From Alphaproteobacteria bacterium (lineage in GTDB: Bacteria; Pseudomonadota; Alphaproteobacteria; Rhizobiales; Devosiaceae): a DNA stretch of 8,082 nucleotides. The stretch's first letter is position 1; every line of letters begins with the position of its first letter. The position numbers and the translations under genes are program-made. Positions 5,864 through 8,082 of this stretch are shown one piece after another. The stretch covers positions 1-8,082 of the forward strand of contig JAADFY010000033.1 in NCBI GenBank assembly GCA_013152625.1, in the 5' to 3' direction. Under the pieces are notes generated by a model that saw nothing but the letters and a program-made list of their open reading frames with translations, made no database searches and was not told the DNA's origin.

Positions 5864-6896
5864 CCGGTTCGTGTCGTTGCAAAAACTGTCGCTGGCCTAT
5901 GGGCAGACCGAGGTGGTGCCCGAACTGGATCTGGATATCCGCGAGGGGGAACTGATTGCCTTGCTGGGGCCTTCAGGGTGCGGCAAAACCACCACCATGC
6001 GGGCCATTGCCGGGCTTATGGCGCCGAAAACCGGAAAAATTTTCATCGACGGGACCGACGTGACGCGAACGCCGGCCAACAAGCGCGGGATCGGGCTGGT
6101 CTTTCAGTCCTATGCACTTTTTCCCCACCTTTCGGCATTTGAAAATGTCGCCTTCGGGTTGCGGCTGAAAAAAATGGATAATCTGGAGGTCACGAGCCGG
6201 GTGGAACACGGCCTGAACACGGTTGGCCTGGCGCATCTGGCGGCCAGAAAACCGGCAGAAATGTCCGGCGGCCAGCAGCAGCGACTGTCCCTGTCCCGCT
6301 CGCTGGTCATGGAGCCCAAAGTGCTGTTACTCGATGAGCCCTTATCCAACCTCGATGCGAGATTGCGGCTGGAAATGCGGACGGAATTGCAGCGCCTGCA
6401 ACGGGAAACCGGCATTACCATGGTTTTTGTCACCCATGATCAGGCCGAGGCGCTGGCGTTGGCCGACCGTATCGTTTTGATGAAGGAGGGGGTGATCGAG
6501 CAACTTGGCACCGCCGATGAGCTGTACAACAAACCGGCGTCAAAGTTTGCGGCAGATTTTTTCGGGTTTGAAAATATTTTTGCCGTTTCAGACGCTGGCA
6601 TTGTCGGCAACAAGGGTTCTCTGGCGGGCACATTTGAAGCACAAGACGGTCATCTGGCCTGGCGACCGGGGGCGGTTGTTGTGGGCAAAGGCCCCTATGA
6701 GGGCACCGTAACCGGCGTGGCTTTCGCCGGTGAGCAACGCGAATATGTCATCGAGGCGGCGCTGGGGCAGATCAAAGCAACAACCCCGGCAACCGACAAG
6801 AGATATGAGATCGGAGACAGCGTTGCCTTTGACCTGCCATTAGCGGGCGCCTGGCATTTGCCGGAAGGCCGCCAGGGTGTTTTAATGGCGAAATGA
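5856..6896 (+). CDS. ABC importer ATP-binding subunit, PotA-like, 346 aa
   Basis: This is the cytoplasmic ATPase that powers the importer. All nucleotide-binding motifs are present: Walker A GPSGCGKTT at 38-46, the Q-loop glutamine Q84 in VFQSYALFPH, signature MSGGQ at 136-140, Walker B VLLLDE at 156-161 with catalytic E161, D-loop SNLD at 164-167, and switch histidine H194 in VTHD. Residues about 240-346 are a C-terminal TOBE-type domain, usual for the PotA/MalK group; it is somewhat divergent. The start at 5856 (MSDRFVSL) overlaps the permease stop by 8 bp, which suggests translational coupling. An in-frame upstream ATG at 5817 would add 13 residues that belong to permease coding sequence in another frame and is less likely. 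Fifty-six bases separate it from the hydrolase gene. Confidence 0.94.
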   Translation: MSDRFVSLQKLSLAYGQTEVVPELDLDIREGELIALLGPSGCGKTTTMRAIAGLMAPKTGKIFIDGTDVTRTPANKRGIGLVFQSYALFPHLSAFENVAFGLRLKKMDNLEVTSRVEHGLNTVGLAHLAARKPAEMSGGQQQRLSLSRSLVMEPKVLLLDEPLSNLDARLRLEMRTELQRLQRETGITMVFVTHDQAEALALADRIVLMKEGVIEQLGTADELYNKPASKFAADFFGFENIFAVSDAGIVGNKGSLAGTFEAQDGHLAWRPGAVVVGKGPYEGTVTGVAFAGEQREYVIEAALGQIKATTPATDKRYEIGDSVAFDLPLAGAWHLPEGRQGVLMAK

Positions 6897-6952
6897 TCTG
6901 ACACCCCCCCCTGCCCTGAAGACAAAAAACGTCTCGTCGAGAAGATAGACAA

Positions 6953-7903
6953 TTGACGACAACAGCCCGCAACCTGCGCGACATGTTCGAGATCGGCCAG
7001 CACCCGATCGATCTGGTTTCGCAGCGGACCAGAACCGGGGATGGTTTTGTGGTCGAAGAGCTGGTTTTTGCCACGGATGACGGGGAAAAGGTTCGCGGAA
7101 TTCTCACCAGACCGACGGAGACCGGCGAACCGGCGGCGGCTCCGGTTCCCGCCATTCTTTACATTCATGCCCACGGCAACCGGCATGATATCGGGGCGGG
7201 CGAACTGCTGAACGGGCGCCCGGCGCTACAGGGGCCGCTTGGTCCTGTTTTTGCGGCGCGGGGGTATGTCACGCTGATGATCGACCTGCCCGGATTTGGT
7301 GAGCGAATGGAGCCGACCGAAAGTTCGCGCACCAAGGCATTGGCATGGCGCGGCAAATCCCTGGCGGGACAAATGGTTGGAGAACTGGCGTCGGCTGTTT
7401 CATATCTGAGCGGACGCGAGGACGTGCGATCAGATTCAATCGGTGTGTTTGGCATATCCATGGGCGCCACTTTTGGCTACTGGTTGGCCGCTGTGGATGA
7501 CAGAATTACCTGCGTCATGCATTTGTGCTGCTTTGCGGATTTTGCCAAAATGATCGCAACCGGCGCCCACGATCTGCATGGCCATTACCTCACAATCCCG
7601 GGCCTTCTGGATATTGCCAGCAATGGCGAGATCGCCGGCCTTATCGCCCCGAGACCGCAGCTGATCTGCATTGGTGAACAGGACCCCCTGACCCCGCCCG
7701 ACGCCGTCAGCCATGCATTTGCCAGCACCGAAGAGGCCTATTCAAGGGTGGGCGCCCGCGACCGGCTGGTGCTTTATCGTGAGCGGCAAACCGGTCATTC
7801 GGAAAGCGGTGAAATGCGCCAACTCATGCTGGAATTTGCCGGTAAATATTTGCGGCCCGGTCAGCCCGTTGCCAGGCGGACATCATCAGCCCCGAAAAAA
7901 TGA
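6953..7903 (+). CDS. Alpha/beta hydrolase, dienelactone hydrolase/esterase-like, 316 aa
   Basis: This is a probable cytosolic serine hydrolase acting on an ester, amide or lactone. The alpha/beta fold core is clear: YIHAHGNRHDIG at 70-81 supplies the oxyanion-side HG turn, GYVTLMIDLPGFGER at 104-118 follows, and the nucleophile elbow is GISMG with S169. D244 in GEQDPLTP and H282 in TGHSE complete the triad at the expected spacing. A central HDLHGHY segment at 206-212 may line the active site. No signal peptide is seen. The start is TTG at 6953, with GAGAAG at 6939-6944 as ribosome site; ATG at 6983 (residue 11) is the alternative. It lies 56 bp after the ATPase in the same orientation with no evident terminator, so it probably belongs to the operon. 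Its 3' end overlaps a convergent gene. Substrate is unknown. Confidence 0.87.
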   Translation: MTTTARNLRDMFEIGQHPIDLVSQRTRTGDGFVVEELVFATDDGEKVRGILTRPTETGEPAAAPVPAILYIHAHGNRHDIGAGELLNGRPALQGPLGPVFAARGYVTLMIDLPGFGERMEPTESSRTKALAWRGKSLAGQMVGELASAVSYLSGREDVRSDSIGVFGISMGATFGYWLAAVDDRITCVMHLCCFADFAKMIATGAHDLHGHYLTIPGLLDIASNGEIAGLIAPRPQLICIGEQDPLTPPDAVSHAFASTEEAYSRVGARDRLVLYRERQTGHSESGEMRQLMLEFAGKYLRPGQPVARRTSSAPKK

Positions 7904-8082
7904 AGCTCTGCATGGTTGAACGCGAGATGAATTTCGGCCCCCTTTTCAACGTTCTTCTGGCCGGAAATAACGATCAGATATTGCTGTCCGGAAGCGGTGT
8001 GTGAATGGACAATGGTTTCCGATCCCAGGGCCTCAACCAGTGATACCTCTGCGGCAATGGTCTGGGCGCTCCTGGTGTGAGC
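7861..8082 (-). CDS. ABC transporter ATP-binding protein, C-terminal TOBE region (UgpC/MalK type), partial
   Basis: The reverse strand from the window edge gives 73 codons and a TGA at 7863-7861 with no interruption. The protein contains VSLVEALGSETIVHSHT, then a short strand ending LIVISGQ, and closes with IHLAFNHAELHFFGADD. This EALGSET...H-FD/FGA pattern is characteristic of the C-terminal TOBE domain of sugar-importer ATPases such as UgpC, MsmK and MalK. The nucleotide-binding domain lies beyond the edge. It is a different protein from the PotA-like subunit at 5856-6896 and probably belongs to a second, carbohydrate-type ABC system transcribed leftward. Its last 43 bp overlap the 3' end of the convergent hydrolase gene, which argues against a strong terminator between them within this window. 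Confidence 0.82.
   Translation of the reverse strand, partial: AHTRSAQTIAAEVSLVEALGSETIVHSHTASGQQYLIVISGQKNVEKGAEIHLAFNHAELHFFGADDVRLATG

Noticed and set aside
6904..6911. Run of eight Cs after the ATPase gene as a phase-variation tract
   Set aside because: It is in a short non-coding gap and would not switch a reading frame; no promoter spacing depends on it that I can see.
6932..6942. TCTC-GTC-GAGA mini-hairpin before the hydrolase start as a translational switch
   Set aside because: The four-pair stem with a three-base loop is too weak to claim regulation.

Overview
The window looks like a piece of alphaproteobacterial chromosome, most likely from the Rhizobiales or a relative. The basis is moderately high GC right of base 640, a tRNA-Gln(CTG) 3' end of alphaproteobacterial type, and ABC importer and LacI proteins of that style. 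The genus cannot be named from sequence alone.

Bases 1-634 are the end of an integrated element. A P4-type tyrosine integrase gene (minus strand, cut by the window edge) starts next to perfect 11-bp tandem repeats. An AT-rich spacer follows, then a 45-bp 3' fragment of tRNA-Gln(CTG) that begins at the anticodon loop. This is a textbook attachment-site junction: island to the left, chromosome to the right.

Bases 684-7903 form a transport and catabolism locus. A cytosolic TRZ/ATZ-type amidohydrolase (aminohydrolase) is transcribed leftward. Divergent from it, across a 154-bp control region, runs a six-gene rightward operon: a LacI-family repressor, a periplasmic solute-binding protein, two permeases, an ABC ATPase of the polyamine (PotABCD) type, and an alpha/beta hydrolase. 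The first five genes are tightly packed (ATGA overlap, 94-bp hairpin-bearing gap, 1-bp gap, 8-bp overlap). The control region holds a 15-bp direct repeat with a 21-bp period, a TTGACA-type promoter, and an 18-bp near-palindrome centred on CG. The near-palindrome covers the -10 box and is the likely operator of the repressor.

The simplest reading is that the importer brings in a nitrogen-containing organic compound, the amidohydrolase deaminates it or a product of it, the alpha/beta hydrolase cleaves an ester, amide or similar bond, and the LacI protein induces the set when a ligand is present. The substrate is unknown. LacI control of a polyamine-type importer paired with a deaminase is the most interesting aspect.

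At the right edge (7861-8082, minus strand) lies the C-terminal TOBE region of a second ABC ATPase, of the sugar-importer (UgpC/MalK) kind. It converges on the hydrolase gene with a 43-bp overlap. I see no CRISPR array, insertion sequence, toxin-antitoxin pair or recognisable defence system.
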